Source: Apostichopus parvimensis (Eukaryota > Echinodermata > Holothuroidea > Aspidochirotida > Stichopodidae). From it: 43,449 nt of DNA. Location: contig KN886902.1 of assembly GCA_000934455.1 (NCBI GenBank), positions 15,429 to 58,877 on the forward strand, read 5' to 3'. The notes beneath the pieces are model-generated. The model made no database searches. It saw only the letters and a list, made by a program, of their open reading frames with translations, and was not told the origin of the DNA. Of this stretch, positions 43,438-43,449 are shown piece by piece. How positions within the stretch are numbered: position 1 is the stretch's first letter; each line of letters opens with the position of its first letter. The position numbers and the translations under genes were made by a program.

Positions 43438-43449
43438 GTATGTTCCTTG

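Overview
This is a eukaryotic, intron-rich, AT-rich animal genome window holding parts of three protein-coding genes. Every coding exon recognised has GT-AG borders. The three proteins look like those of animals, and the many short non-autonomous DNA transposons, minisatellites and long G/C homopolymers suggest a marine invertebrate, perhaps a deuterostome such as an echinoderm. The organism is an inference; no sequence search was possible.

Region 1 (1-7565, + strand) is the 3' end of a papilin-like extracellular matrix gene. Three Ig-like domains lie on four exons (788-1075, 1714-1992, 2589-2768 plus 2992-3081), followed by a terminal exon (7435-7565) that encodes a cysteine-rich PLAC domain and the stop. 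The 5' part of the gene lies outside the window. Its introns carry two hAT-type MITEs, one with a perfect 8-bp target duplication, and one MITE with TTAA ends.

Region 2 (7566-15187) is a 7.6-kb convergent intergenic interval. It holds a second copy of the TTAA-type MITE, a shorter TTAA MITE of another family and a 5-copy minisatellite. No gene was recognised here.

Region 3 (15188-31794, - strand) is a complete DHTKD1 gene, the mitochondrial 2-oxoadipate dehydrogenase E1 component of lysine, hydroxylysine and tryptophan catabolism. I could chain 21 coding exons from ATG to TGA with every splice phase consistent: 2769 nt, 922 codons plus stop, close to the 919 aa I recall for the human protein. 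Introns carry two minisatellites, a CAGG-ended MITE, a retroelement-like repeat and C-rich tracts.

Region 4 (31795-35832) is a 4-kb head-to-head interval between DHTKD1 and PAF1. It holds a third, symmetrically shortened copy of the TTAA MITE, a perfect 13-bp hairpin and a degenerate tandem repeat.

Region 5 (35833-43449, + strand) is the 5' two thirds of PAF1, a subunit of the RNA polymerase II-associated PAF1 complex. Eleven coding exons were found, including a 24-nt microexon; the acidic C-terminus lies beyond the window. The three genes belong to unrelated processes (matrix, mitochondrial catabolism, transcription) and I see no functional cluster. I did not find a new multi-gene system. 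The most interesting material is the mobile-element landscape and several splice-site peculiarities.
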